A stretch of 58,391 nucleotides of DNA, from positions 1 through 58,391 of the forward strand of contig NZ_FYDJ01000027.1 in assembly GCF_900187425.1 (NCBI RefSeq), in the 5' to 3' direction. Each line of letters begins with the position of its first letter. Within the stretch, counting starts at the first letter, position 1. The notes beneath the pieces were generated by a model, which saw only the letters and a list, made by a program, of their open reading frames with translations, searched no databases and was not told the DNA's origin. Made by a program: the position numbers and the translations under genes. The DNA comes from Pseudomonas sp. Irchel s3h14 (lineage in GTDB: Bacteria > Pseudomonadota > Gammaproteobacteria > Pseudomonadales > Pseudomonadaceae). This document shows positions 27,348 to 38,511 of this stretch, piece by piece.

Positions 27348-27929
27348 ATGGGCTTTCGCTTGTCGAAGATTTACACCCGCACCGGCGACAAAGGCGAAAC
27401 CGGGCTGGGTGACGGCCGCCGCGTGCCCAAGGACCATCCGCGGATCGAAGCCATTGGCGAAGTCGATACGCTGAACAGTCAGGTGGGTGTGCTATTGGCC
27501 GGGTTGGCGGCGGAAAGTGGCGAGCATCCGGGCTTGAACGAAGTGATCGAGGTTTTGGCGCCTTGCCAGCATCGGTTGTTCGACTTGGGTGGTGAACTGG
27601 CGATGCCGGTGTACCAGGCACTGAACACGGCAGAAATCGAACGGCTGGAAGCGGCAATCGATGTGTGGAATGAAGAACTGGGGCCGCTGGAGAATTTCAT
27701 TCTGCCGGGTGGCTCGGCGTTGATTGCCCAGGCCCATGTGTGCAGATGCCTGGCGCGCAGTGCGGAGCGGCGGTGTCAGCAATTGAATGCCGTCGAACCG
27801 TTGGCCGGGGTTGGGTTGGCGTATATCAATCGGTTGTCGGACTTGTTGTTTGTGGTGGCGCGGTTGATTGCCAAGCGGCAGGGGATTGCCGAGATACTTT
27901 GGCAGCCGGCGGCGAAACCTTCTAACTGA
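27348..27929 (+). CDS. Cob(I)alamin adenosyltransferase, PduO type
   Basis: Makes adenosylcobalamin from cob(I)alamin and ATP. 193 residues. The N-terminal ATP motif SKIYTRTGDKGETGLGDGRR and the later LPGGSALIAQAHVCRCLARS and INRLSDLLFVVAR are all typical of the PduO family (distinct from CobA/BtuR). ATG 27348 with AGGTAACC upstream. Coupled to the histidine kinase gene. Confidence 0.95.
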   Translation: MGFRLSKIYTRTGDKGETGLGDGRRVPKDHPRIEAIGEVDTLNSQVGVLLAGLAAESGEHPGLNEVIEVLAPCQHRLFDLGGELAMPVYQALNTAEIERLEAAIDVWNEELGPLENFILPGGSALIAQAHVCRCLARSAERRCQQLNAVEPLAGVGLAYINRLSDLLFVVARLIAKRQGIAEILWQPAAKPSN

Positions 27930-28039
27930 TCGTTCCCACGCTCTGCGTGGGAATGCAGCCCGGGACGCTCTGCGTCCCATCAAGAGCCGAACGCGGAGCG
28001 TCCGTTGATGCATTCCCACGCGGAGCGTGGGAACGATCG
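27929..28039. repeat. Long imperfect inverted repeat, GATCGTTCCCACGC class
   Basis: Outer arms of 29 bp, 27929-27957 and 28011-28039, are inverted with one mismatch; they carry GATCGTTCCCACGCTC. A second nested element GGGACGCTCTGCGTCCC (27963-27979) lies inside. This is a different intergenic repeat class from the REPINs and recurs in shortened form at 41571-41616. It fills the space between two convergent genes. Confidence 0.88.
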
Positions 28040-28043
28040 GGTG

Positions 28044-28988
28044 CTATGCCTCAGGCCAAAACGCCCGAATCCCCGCCGCACCCTGTGCACCTGCTTCCCA
28101 GGCTTTCTGAAGATCCGCCGGGCCAACACCACCGAGCAGGAACACCGGTTTGCTGAAACCTTCGATCAACACTGAAGCCTGCTCCCAACCCAGCGGCTGA
28201 GCCCCCGGATGAGTCAGGGTCGGTTGCACCGGTGACAGGGTCACAAAATCCACATCCATCTGCTCGGCCAACGCCAGCTCTTCAGCGTTATGGCAGGACG
28301 CCGCCAGCCAGCGCGACGCCGGTAACGGGCGGCCAGCTGCCGCGTACTTGCGCAGTTGCGCAGAGGTAATGTGCCAACCGGCGGACGGGAAATCTCCCAG
28401 CCATTCGAACGGCCCCTTGATCATCAACTGCGCCTTGCCAGCACACAGCCCCGCCGCGTCCACCGCCAGATCGCGGTACTTCGGATCGTAACCGTTGGGT
28501 GCCCGCAACTGGATCAGCTTGATGCCGCCGGCAATGGCTTTTTGAATACCGCGCAGCAAGGCCGGGGTTTCCAGATCTTCCGGGGTAATCAAATACTGCG
28601 CGGGTAACCGTGCAGCCGCGACAATCGGCTGGTTGGCCGCCGGGAACTCGTAGTTCAGCAGATCGCGGGGCGCGACCCATTCCAACGGCTGGCCTTCGGC
28701 GCCGTGTGGTTCGCCGGTAAAGGCCGACACTTCCCAAACGTCCAGCAACACTTGCTTGTCCGGGTAATCGTGCCGGACCTTGATCAGCGGGCGAGCCGCG
28801 TTGACCACGATGCCCAACTCTTCATGGAGCTCGCGAGCCAGGGCGGTTTCGACGGATTCGTCGGCCTCGACCTTGCCACCGGGAAACTCCCACAAACCGC
28901 CCTGATGCTGGGTATCGGCACGGCGTGCGATGAGGATCTTGCCACTGCCATCGCGGATGACAGCGGCGGCTACGTGTACTCGCTTCAC
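28044..28988 (-). CDS. Nudix hydrolase fused to a thiamine-phosphate-synthase-like domain
   Basis: 314 residues. N-terminal MutT-type Nudix domain (about 1-130) with an intact Nudix box at G38-I60 (GGKVEADES ... RELHEELGI), expected to hydrolyse oxidised nucleotides such as 8-oxo-dGTP. C-terminal ThiE/TenI-like barrel (about 135-314) with ALLRGIQKAIAGGIKLIQLR, DFVTLSPVQPTLTHPG and PVFLLGGVGPADL. Start is GTG 28988, preceded by GGAGGAGG; it overlaps the GST gene stop by 4 nt. This fusion is common in pseudomonads. Confidence 0.93.
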   Translation of the reverse strand: MKRVHVAAAVIRDGSGKILIARRADTQHQGGLWEFPGGKVEADESVETALARELHEELGIVVNAARPLIKVRHDYPDKQVLLDVWEVSAFTGEPHGAEGQPLEWVAPRDLLNYEFPAANQPIVAAARLPAQYLITPEDLETPALLRGIQKAIAGGIKLIQLRAPNGYDPKYRDLAVDAAGLCAGKAQLMIKGPFEWLGDFPSAGWHITSAQLRKYAAAGRPLPASRWLAASCHNAEELALAEQMDVDFVTLSPVQPTLTHPGAQPLGWEQASVLIEGFSKPVFLLGGVGPADLQKAWEAGAQGAAGIRAFWPEA

Positions 28989-29617
28989 TGCCCGACCTCC
29001 TCCAGACCCGCCTTCTGCCACGCCTTGAAGGCTGGCCATTGGTAGATGGTTTCGACGTAGGCCGCGTCCGCTGCAGGTAGCCTCACCTGATAGGTGCGCA
29101 GGCGCACGGCGATTGGTGCGAAGAAGGCATCGGCCAGGGTCGCGCCGCCGAACAGGAACGGACCGGTTTCGGTGGCGGCAGCGCGGCACTCGGCCCACAA
29201 CGCCAACATCCGCTCGATGTCAGCCTGGACGTCAGCCGGTACCGGCGACAGCGCAGCGTCGCGGCTCAAGTCGAATGGCATGTTGCCGCGCATGGCGAAG
29301 AAACCACTGTGCATCTGCGCGCACGCCGAGCGGGCCTGGGCACGGGCGGCGGTGTCTTTGGGCCAGAGGCCGGCGTCGGGGAACTGCTCTGCCAGATACT
29401 CGGCAATCGCCAGGGAGTCGGCGATGGTGCCGTGTTCGGTTTTCAACAGCGGGACTTTGCCGGTCGGCGAGTGCTTGAGCAGACGCTCACGCGTATCCGG
29501 CAGGTTCAGCTTGATCAGTTCTTCGGTGTAAGGAACGCCAGCCAGGTCGAGAGCCAACGCGCCGCGCAGGGACCAGGAGGAATGCAGTTTGTCGCCGATG
29601 ATCAGGTGGAGGCTCAT
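28985..29617 (-). CDS. Glutathione S-transferase
   Basis: 210 residues: thioredoxin-like N-terminal domain with KLHSSWSLRGALALDLAGVP and the glutathione-binding SPTGKVPLLKTEHGTIADSL (cis-Pro and Asp/Ser of the G-site), then an all-helical C-terminal domain. The substrate is unknown. The gene overlaps the start of the Nudix-ThiE gene, and argJ and secA lie upstream on the same strand, the conserved Pseudomonas order. Confidence 0.92.
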   Translation of the reverse strand: MSLHLIIGDKLHSSWSLRGALALDLAGVPYTEELIKLNLPDTRERLLKHSPTGKVPLLKTEHGTIADSLAIAEYLAEQFPDAGLWPKDTAARAQARSACAQMHSGFFAMRGNMPFDLSRDAALSPVPADVQADIERMLALWAECRAAATETGPFLFGGATLADAFFAPIAVRLRTYQVRLPAADAAYVETIYQWPAFKAWQKAGLEEVGQ

Positions 29618-29672
29618 GTTCGGGACCTTTTGATAGGGGTATGGGCCAGAATCTTTAGTGTCTGGTCGACCG

Positions 29673-29759
29673 CCTTCGCGAGCAAGCCCGCTCCCACATT
29701 CGATCGCATTTCTTCTGGAGGAACCCGGTCAAATGTGGGAGCGGGCTTGCTCGCGAAGG
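29673..29759. repeat. REPIN, GTGGGAGCGGGCTTGCTCGCGAA type
   Basis: Perfect inverted arms of 28 bp at 29673-29700 and 29732-29759, separated by 31 nt. Same sequence family as the element at 34631-34727. It sits between argJ and the GST gene. Confidence 0.94.
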
Positions 29760-29782
29760 GAGCAACTCGGTCCTGACGTTGG

Positions 29783-31000
29783 TTACGTGCGGTATTCGGC
29801 GTTGATTTTCACGTATTCGTGGGACAGGTCCGTGGTCCAGATGGTTTCGCTGCAATCACCGCGACCCAGCTCGATACGGATCGTAATTTCTTCCTGCTGC
29901 ATCACTGCCGCGCCCTGGGCTTCGGTGTAGGTCGATGCGCGAGCGCCACGGCTGGCGATGCACACTTCACCGAGGAACACGTCGATCTTGCTCACGTCCA
30001 GGTTCGGTACGCCGGCACGGCCCACGGCGGCCAGAATGCGGCCCCAGTTCGGGTCGGAGGCGAACAGTGCGGTCTTGATCAGCGGCGAATGAGCCACGGT
30101 GTAACCGACGTCCAGGCATTCCTGGTGATTGCCGCCGCCGTTGACTTCCACGGTGACGAACTTGGTCGCGCCTTCGCCGTCACGAACGATGGCCTGGGCC
30201 ACGTCCATGCACACTTCAAACACCGCTTGCTTCAACTTGGCAAACAACTCGCCTTCGGCGCGGGTGATTTCCGGCAGTGCCGCCTGACCGGTGGCGATCA
30301 GCATGCAGCAGTCGTTGGTCGAGGTGTCGCCGTCGATGGTGATGCGGTTGAACGACTTGTTGGCACCGTCCAGCAGCAGGTTTTGCAGCACGTCGCGGGA
30401 GACTTTGGCGTCGGTGGCGATGTAGCCGAGCATGGTCGCCATGTTCGGGCGGATCATGCCCGCGCCTTTGCTGATACCAGTGACGGTGATGGTCACGCCG
30501 TCGTGCTGGAACTGGCGGCTGGCACCTTTGGGCAGGGTGTCGGTGGTCATGATGCCGGTGGCGGCAGCTTCCCAGTTGTTGACCGACAGGTCGTCGAGGG
30601 CGGCTTGCAGAGCCCCTTCAATTTTCTCGACCGGCAGCGGCTCGCCGATCACACCGGTGGAGTACGGCAACACCAGGCTGGCGTCGACGCCGGTCAGCTC
30701 AGCCAGCTTGGCGCACGTACGCTCGGCGGCGGCAAGGCCCGGTTCGCCAGTGCCGGCATTGGCATTGCCGGTATTGGTCAACAGGTAACGCACCGGACCT
30801 TGCACACGCTGCTTGGCCAGGATCACAGGAGCTGCGCAAAAAGCGTTCAGGGTGAACACGCCAGCGACCGTGGAGCCTTCGGCACAGCGCATGACCACAA
30901 CATCCTTGCGCCCCGGGCGCTTGATGCCAGCCGAGGCGATACCGAGTTCAAAACCGGCAACCGGGTGCAACGTTGGCAAAGGACCAAGACCAACAGCCAT
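29783..31000 (-). CDS. argJ: Bifunctional ornithine acetyltransferase / N-acetylglutamate synthase
   Basis: Arginine synthesis: transfers the acetyl group from N-acetylornithine to glutamate. 405 residues. The autoproteolysis site lies in NMATMLGYIATDAKV (cleavage before Thr of ATML). FTLNAFCAAPVILAK, YLLTNTGNANAGTG and FNRITIDGDTSTNDCC are typical. ATG at 30998-31000. Downstream of secA on the same strand with a terminator between. Confidence 0.97.
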   Translation of the reverse strand: MAVGLGPLPTLHPVAGFELGIASAGIKRPGRKDVVVMRCAEGSTVAGVFTLNAFCAAPVILAKQRVQGPVRYLLTNTGNANAGTGEPGLAAAERTCAKLAELTGVDASLVLPYSTGVIGEPLPVEKIEGALQAALDDLSVNNWEAAATGIMTTDTLPKGASRQFQHDGVTITVTGISKGAGMIRPNMATMLGYIATDAKVSRDVLQNLLLDGANKSFNRITIDGDTSTNDCCMLIATGQAALPEITRAEGELFAKLKQAVFEVCMDVAQAIVRDGEGATKFVTVEVNGGGNHQECLDVGYTVAHSPLIKTALFASDPNWGRILAAVGRAGVPNLDVSKIDVFLGEVCIASRGARASTYTEAQGAAVMQQEEITIRIELGRGDCSETIWTTDLSHEYVKINAEYRT

Positions 31001-31062
31001 GAATGCGCTCCTTAATAAATGATGTCAGCACCGCTTTCAGGAAGAACGGTGGTTTAAATGGC

Positions 31063-31095
31063 AAAACGCCGCGACGGCATAAGCCGGTCGCGGCG
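31063..31095 (-). terminator. Terminator downstream of secA
   Basis: On the minus strand a GC-rich stem (CGCCGCGACCGGC from 31095-31083 with GCCGTCGCGGCG from 31078-31067) is followed by TTTT (complement of 31063-31066). It lies 28 nt after the secA stop. Confidence 0.8.
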
Positions 31096-31122
31096 CGGGT
31101 ATTTCAGCGTATGAAACGGGTT

Positions 31123-33858
<2,736 letters not shown>

Positions 33859-34165
33859 ATCGGCAGGATCTTCCACACTAAAGGGATGGAGGGCGGCCCC
33901 GTGAGTCGCCCGAGCAGCCCTCATGGCCGCATGCGAACGAGCATTCTACCCGGAAACGATGGTGAGGAAAGTGGCGTTGTTCCACGATGCTGGCACAGCG
34001 TTGTGACGGGGCTCACTTAAAATAAGGGCTTTTTGCTCAACTTCAAGCCATTCACGGCAGAAGTTACTTGTTGATTTAATGGGTAAAGCGCTCGCAAAGC
34101 AATGGCTCGGGTGCATCCGGTGCTTTCTGCTACCATGGCGGCTCTGTTACTTCAGGTGTCTGATC
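33859..34165. other. Divergent promoter region secA / dciA
   Basis: 307 nt between divergently transcribed secA and the DUF721 gene, expected to hold both promoters. No RNA gene or further ORF is supported. I could not assign hexamers confidently. Confidence 0.5.
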
Positions 34166-34621
34166 ATGGCATTTCGCCCTCTTACGGCCAGAGCACCCGC
34201 CGTTCTGCTTCGCGAAGCCAAACCGCTGAAAGCCATCTTCGGCCACGCTCAACGCCTGGGTCATTTACAACGTCTGCTGGAAAGCCAATTGCAGCCCGCC
34301 GCCCGCGAGCATTGCCATGTGGCGTCGTGGCGCGAAGGCAGTTTGTTGCTGATAGTGACCGACGGTCATTGGGCAACCCGCTTGCGCTATCAGCAAAAGC
34401 GTCTGCAACGGCAACTACAGATGTTCGACGAATTCGCCAGCCTGACGCGGATTCTGTTCAAGGTTCAGCCGCCCACGGTTCAGCAAGGGGCGGCTGGCCA
34501 TACCATCAGCTTGTCGACCGATGCAGGCGCGACCATTCAGGCCACAGCCGACGGGATCAGCGATCCGAATCTGCGGGCGGCGCTGGAACGGTTGGCGGCT
34601 CACGCCAAACCCAAAACCTGA
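34166..34621 (+). CDS. dciA: DciA-like (DUF721) replicative helicase-loading protein
   Basis: 151 residues. The N-terminal DUF721/KH-like fold is visible in RLGHLQRLLESQLQPAAREH and SWREGSLLLIVTDGHWATRL RYQQ; the C-terminus is less conserved. DciA proteins interact with the DnaB helicase and help load it in bacteria lacking DnaC. Start 34166 (MAFRPLTARAPAVLLR) agrees with the usual N-terminus next to secA in pseudomonads. Confidence 0.85.
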   Translation: MAFRPLTARAPAVLLREAKPLKAIFGHAQRLGHLQRLLESQLQPAAREHCHVASWREGSLLLIVTDGHWATRLRYQQKRLQRQLQMFDEFASLTRILFKVQPPTVQQGAAGHTISLSTDAGATIQATADGISDPNLRAALERLAAHAKPKT

Positions 34622-34630
34622 CGCAAATCT

Positions 34631-34727
34631 AATGTGGGAGCGGGCTTGCTCGCGAAGACGGTCTGACATTCAACATAATAGATGTTGTCTGATCTACCGC
34701 TTTCGCGAGCAAGCCCGCTCCCACATT
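34631..34727. repeat. REPIN, GTGGGAGCGGGCTTGCTCGCGAA type
   Basis: Perfect 26-bp inverted arms at 34631-34656 and 34702-34727 with a 45-nt interior. Between the convergent dciA and HerA-like genes. Confidence 0.94.
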
Positions 34728-34744
34728 TTTACCGTGCCCGCTTG

Positions 34745-36232
34745 TTATCGGCGTTTGCTGCCGCCGAGCAACGACCCCATCAAGCCGCGTACCAACTGTC
34801 GGCCCAATTGATTGGCCGCCTGGCGCATCGCTGATTTCAGTGCCTGCCCCGCCGCGGTGCCGAGGAATTCCCCGGCCTTGTCGGTGAAGCTTGGCTCTTC
34901 GGCTGCCGGTTTGCCCGCAACAGCGTCAGGCTCTGGCGCCAACCCTTTGCGCCCCATCAACACTTCATAAGCCGATTCGCGATCAACGGGTTTGTCATAC
35001 CGCCCCTTGAACGGCGACCCCGCGATCAGCACTGTGCGTTCAGTCTCGCTCAACGGCCCGATCCGCGATTGCGGCGGCGCAACCAACACCCGCTGGACGA
35101 TCTCCGGCGTGCCCTTGTCCTGCAACGTGCCAACCAGCGCCTCGCCGATCCCAAGTTCGGTCAGCACCGACAAGGCATCAAACGCCGGGTTCGGTCGGAA
35201 GCCTTCGGCTACTGCTCGCAGGGATTTCTGTTCCTTGGCGGTGAACGCGCGCAAGCCATGCTGAATGCGCAAACCGAGTTGAGCCAGCACGTCATCCGGC
35301 AAGTCGCCCGGCGATTGGGTGACGAAATAAACGCCAACGCCTTTCGAGCGTATCAACCGCACCACTTGTTCAAGACGATCCTGCAACGCCTTTGGCGTAC
35401 CGGCGAACAATAAATGTGCTTCGTCGAAAAACAGCGCCAGCAGCGGTTTGTCCGCATCGCCGCGCTCCGGCAATTGCTCGAACAGTTCGGCCAGCAGCCA
35501 CAACAGGAACGTTGCGTAGACCTTCGGCGCTTCATGCACCAGACGGCTGGCATCGAGCAAATGAATGCGCCCGCGGCCCTCGGCGGTCGGCTGCAGAATG
35601 TCTTCGAGTTGCAGCGCCGGCTCACCGAACAACGCTTCGGCGCCCTGTTGTTCCAGGGTCGCCAGACGCCGCAACAGCGCCTGACTGGAACCGGTGGTCA
35701 GCAGCGCGGCGTCATCACCCAGCAATTCGGGGTTATCACGCAGGTGATTGAGCAGTGCCTTCAGGTCCTTGAGGTCCAGCAGCAACAGCCCTTCACGGTC
35801 CGCCACCTTGAACGCGGCGTACAGCGCCGACTGCTGACTGTCGGTCAGCTCCAGCAGGCTGCCAATCAATAACGGCCCCATTTCGCTCAAGGTTGTGCGC
35901 AATGGATGACCGGACTGACCGTGAATGTCCCACAGGGTCACTGGATACGCCTGAGGCTTATGGTTCAGCCAGGGCATCCCGGCGATCCGCTCGGCGACTT
36001 TACCTTGAGGGTTGCCAGCGGCGCCCAGACCACACAGGTCACCCTTGATATCGGCGGCGAACACCGCCACGCCGGCATCGCTGAATGCTTCGGCCATCCG
36101 TTGCAAGGTGACGGTTTTGCCCGTCCCGGTTGCGCCCGCGACCAAACCATGACGGTTCGCCAGACGCATGGCCTGGGCAATGGGCTGCCCGGCGAGATCG
36201 GCACCGATAACGAGTTGTAATGAGTCAGGCAT
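34745..36232 (-). CDS. HerA-like / DUF853 ATPase
   Basis: 495 residues. Walker A GLVAGATGTGKTVTLQ near residue 35, VFAADIKGDLCGLG, Walker B LLALFFDEAHLLFAGTP, sensor FVTQSPGDLPDDVLAQLG and an arginine-rich LGLRIQHGLRAFT. The C-terminal 90 residues are a low-complexity linker and Ala/Gln/Leu-rich tail ending LMGSLLGGSKRR. The family belongs to the FtsK/HerA clan, but the cellular role of DUF853 proteins is not established. Start: ATG 36232, or four codons upstream at 36244. Confidence 0.88.
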   Translation of the reverse strand: MPDSLQLVIGADLAGQPIAQAMRLANRHGLVAGATGTGKTVTLQRMAEAFSDAGVAVFAADIKGDLCGLGAAGNPQGKVAERIAGMPWLNHKPQAYPVTLWDIHGQSGHPLRTTLSEMGPLLIGSLLELTDSQQSALYAAFKVADREGLLLLDLKDLKALLNHLRDNPELLGDDAALLTTGSSQALLRRLATLEQQGAEALFGEPALQLEDILQPTAEGRGRIHLLDASRLVHEAPKVYATFLLWLLAELFEQLPERGDADKPLLALFFDEAHLLFAGTPKALQDRLEQVVRLIRSKGVGVYFVTQSPGDLPDDVLAQLGLRIQHGLRAFTAKEQKSLRAVAEGFRPNPAFDALSVLTELGIGEALVGTLQDKGTPEIVQRVLVAPPQSRIGPLSETERTVLIAGSPFKGRYDKPVDRESAYEVLMGRKGLAPEPDAVAGKPAAEEPSFTDKAGEFLGTAAGQALKSAMRQAANQLGRQLVRGLMGSLLGGSKRR

Positions 36233-36421
36233 TTTGTCACCCATGGTTAATCTTTGATCCTTCACGGCCGATAGAAATAAGCGAGAGACCCAATTGAAAG
36301 CAAGGTCCGACATTCCCCTATGGAGAGCAGGAATTACCGACTCGCTCCGTTGCGCACTCATTTTGCGCGCATTAGCAGCAACGCGCCCCGAACAATAAGA
36401 CCTTAGCGGACCCCCCGAGCC

Positions 36422-38311
36422 ATGAACAAAAATCTGCGCTTCAGCCATAAAATCCTGCTTGCCGCCGCCCTCATCGTCATTGCCGCCTTCGCCTCGTTCA
36501 CGCTGTACAACGACTATTTGCAGCGCAATGCCATTCGCGAAGACCTGGATAACTATCTCAATGAGATGGGAGACGTCACCGCCAACAACATCCAGACCTG
36601 GCTCGCCGGTCGTATCCTGCTGATCGACAACCTCGCCCAGAACATCGCCATCAACCCCGAACAGGCCACTGTCTCCAGCCTGCTTGAGCAGAAAGCCCTG
36701 ACGTCGACCTTCATGGCGTCCTACCTGGGCGACGCCACCGGCCACTTCACCATCCGCCCGGATGCGAAGATGCCCGATGGCTTCGACCCACGGGTTCGCC
36801 CTTGGTACAAAGGCGCCGAAAGCAGCAGCACCGCCACCCTGACCGAACCCTACATCGACGCAGCCACCGGCCAGACCATCATCTCGATCGCCACCGCCTC
36901 GAAAAAGGCTGGCCAAAGCGTCGGTGTGGTGGGCGGCGACCTGAGCCTGCAAACCCTGATCGAGACCCTCAGCGCCCGCGACTTCAACGGCATGGGTTAC
37001 GCGTTTCTAGTGAACGCCGACGGCAAGATTCTTGTCCACCCGGACAAAACCATGGTGATGAAGTCCCTGAGCGAGGCGTACCCGAAAAATACCCCGCGCC
37101 TCAGCAGCGACTTCAGTGAAGTGGAGGTCGACGGCAAAACCCGCATCGTCACCTTCACTCCGATCAAAGGCCTGCCATCGGTCAATTGGTACATCGGTCT
37201 GTCGGTGGACAAAAACAAAGCCTTCTCGATGCTCAGCGAATTCCGCGCCTCGGCGGTCGTTGCGACGGTCATTGCCGTGGCCATCATCATCGCTCTGCTG
37301 GGCATGCTGATCCGCATCCTGATCCAGCCGCTGCACGTCATGACCCGCGCCATGGCCGACATCGCCGACGGCGAAGGCGACCTGACCAAACGCCTGACCA
37401 TCGTGAACAACGATGAATTCGGTGTCCTCGGTACCGCGTTCAACCGTTTTGTGGAACGTATTCACGGTTCGATCCGCGAAGTGTCGTCGGCCACCGGACA
37501 AGTCAACGAAGTGGCCCTGCGTGTCGTGGCCGCCTCGAACTCGTCGATGTTCAACTCCGACCAACAGGCTTCGCGCACCAGCAGCGTGGCCGCGGCGATC
37601 AACCAGCTCGGCGCCGCCGCTCAGGAAATCGCCCGTAACGCAGCGCAAGCATCGAGTCAGGCCAGCGATGCCCGCAGCCTGGCCGAAGACGGCCAGCAAG
37701 TGGTGGATCGCAGCATTGTCGCGATGAATCAACTGTCGAGCATGCTCAGCGCCTCGAGCACTAACATCGAATCGCTGAACAGCAAAACCGTGAACATCGG
37801 GCAGATTCTCGAAGTGATCACCAGCATCTCCCAGCAAACCAACTTGCTGGCGCTCAACGCGGCCATCGAAGCGGCGCGCGCCGGTGAAGCCGGACGTGGT
37901 TTTGCCGTGGTGGCCGATGAAGTGCGCAACCTGGCGCACCGCACTCAGGAATCGGCGCAACAGGTGCAGACCATGATCGAGGAGCTGCAAGTCGGCGCCC
38001 GTGAATCCGTCAGCACCATGAGCGACAGCCAGCGCCACAGTCAGGACAGCGTCGAAATCGCCAACCTGGCCGGCGAGCGGTTGAACAGCGTGACGTTGCG
38101 TATTGGCGAGATTGACGGGATGAACCAGTCGGTGGCCACGGCGACCGAGGAACAGACGGCGGTGGTGGAGTCGATTAACGTCGACATTACCGAGATCAAC
38201 ACACTGAATCAGGAAGGGGTGGAAAACCTGCAGGCGACGTTGCGGGCGTGTTCGGATCTTGAGCAGCAGGCGGCGCGGCTTAAACAGTTGGTAGGTAGTT
38301 TCCGTATTTAG
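36422..38311 (+). CDS. Methyl-accepting chemotaxis protein, amino-acid-type dCache receptor
   Basis: 629 residues: N-terminal transmembrane helix (about 9-29), periplasmic double Cache domain (about 35-275), second helix (about 278-300), HAMP (301-355) and a methyl-accepting signalling domain whose hairpin tip is ITSISQQTNLLALNAAIEAARAG in outline. The ligand pocket residues R126, W128, Y129, D146 and D173 of the amino-acid Cache motif (numbered as in PctA) are present, but position 121 is Phe instead of Tyr. Probable chemoreceptor for amino acids or related amines. No che genes lie nearby. Confidence 0.93.
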   Translation: MNKNLRFSHKILLAAALIVIAAFASFTLYNDYLQRNAIREDLDNYLNEMGDVTANNIQTWLAGRILLIDNLAQNIAINPEQATVSSLLEQKALTSTFMASYLGDATGHFTIRPDAKMPDGFDPRVRPWYKGAESSSTATLTEPYIDAATGQTIISIATASKKAGQSVGVVGGDLSLQTLIETLSARDFNGMGYAFLVNADGKILVHPDKTMVMKSLSEAYPKNTPRLSSDFSEVEVDGKTRIVTFTPIKGLPSVNWYIGLSVDKNKAFSMLSEFRASAVVATVIAVAIIIALLGMLIRILIQPLHVMTRAMADIADGEGDLTKRLTIVNNDEFGVLGTAFNRFVERIHGSIREVSSATGQVNEVALRVVAASNSSMFNSDQQASRTSSVAAAINQLGAAAQEIARNAAQASSQASDARSLAEDGQQVVDRSIVAMNQLSSMLSASSTNIESLNSKTVNIGQILEVITSISQQTNLLALNAAIEAARAGEAGRGFAVVADEVRNLAHRTQESAQQVQTMIEELQVGARESVSTMSDSQRHSQDSVEIANLAGERLNSVTLRIGEIDGMNQSVATATEEQTAVVESINVDITEINTLNQEGVENLQATLRACSDLEQQAARLKQLVGSFRI

Positions 38312-38326
38312 CGCCTGAACTGGCCT

Positions 38327-38394
38327 CATCGCGGGCAAGCCATGCTCCTACAGGTTCACGCTAAACCCTGTAGGAGCGAGGCTTGCCCGCGATG
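38327..38394. repeat. REPIN, CATCGCGGGCAAGCC type
   Basis: Inverted 28-bp arms at 38327-38354 and 38367-38394 with two mismatches and a 12-nt interior. CCTGTAGGAGCGAGGCTTGC is the conserved part. A third REP sequence class in this window, placed after the chemoreceptor gene. Confidence 0.92.
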
Positions 38395-38511
38395 GCGGCC
38401 TGTAACACACCGCAAAAACCTCACTGACACCCCGCCACAAAACCCCAACCGAACATCTATCCTTCATAAAGGTCAACCAAGGGAGAACAACGGACCGGAG
38501 GGATGTTCATC

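Noticed and set aside
38400..38511. Pho box upstream of the glycosyltransferase
   Set aside because: CTGACACCCCGCCACA is too far from the CTGTCAT direct-repeat consensus to claim PhoB control.
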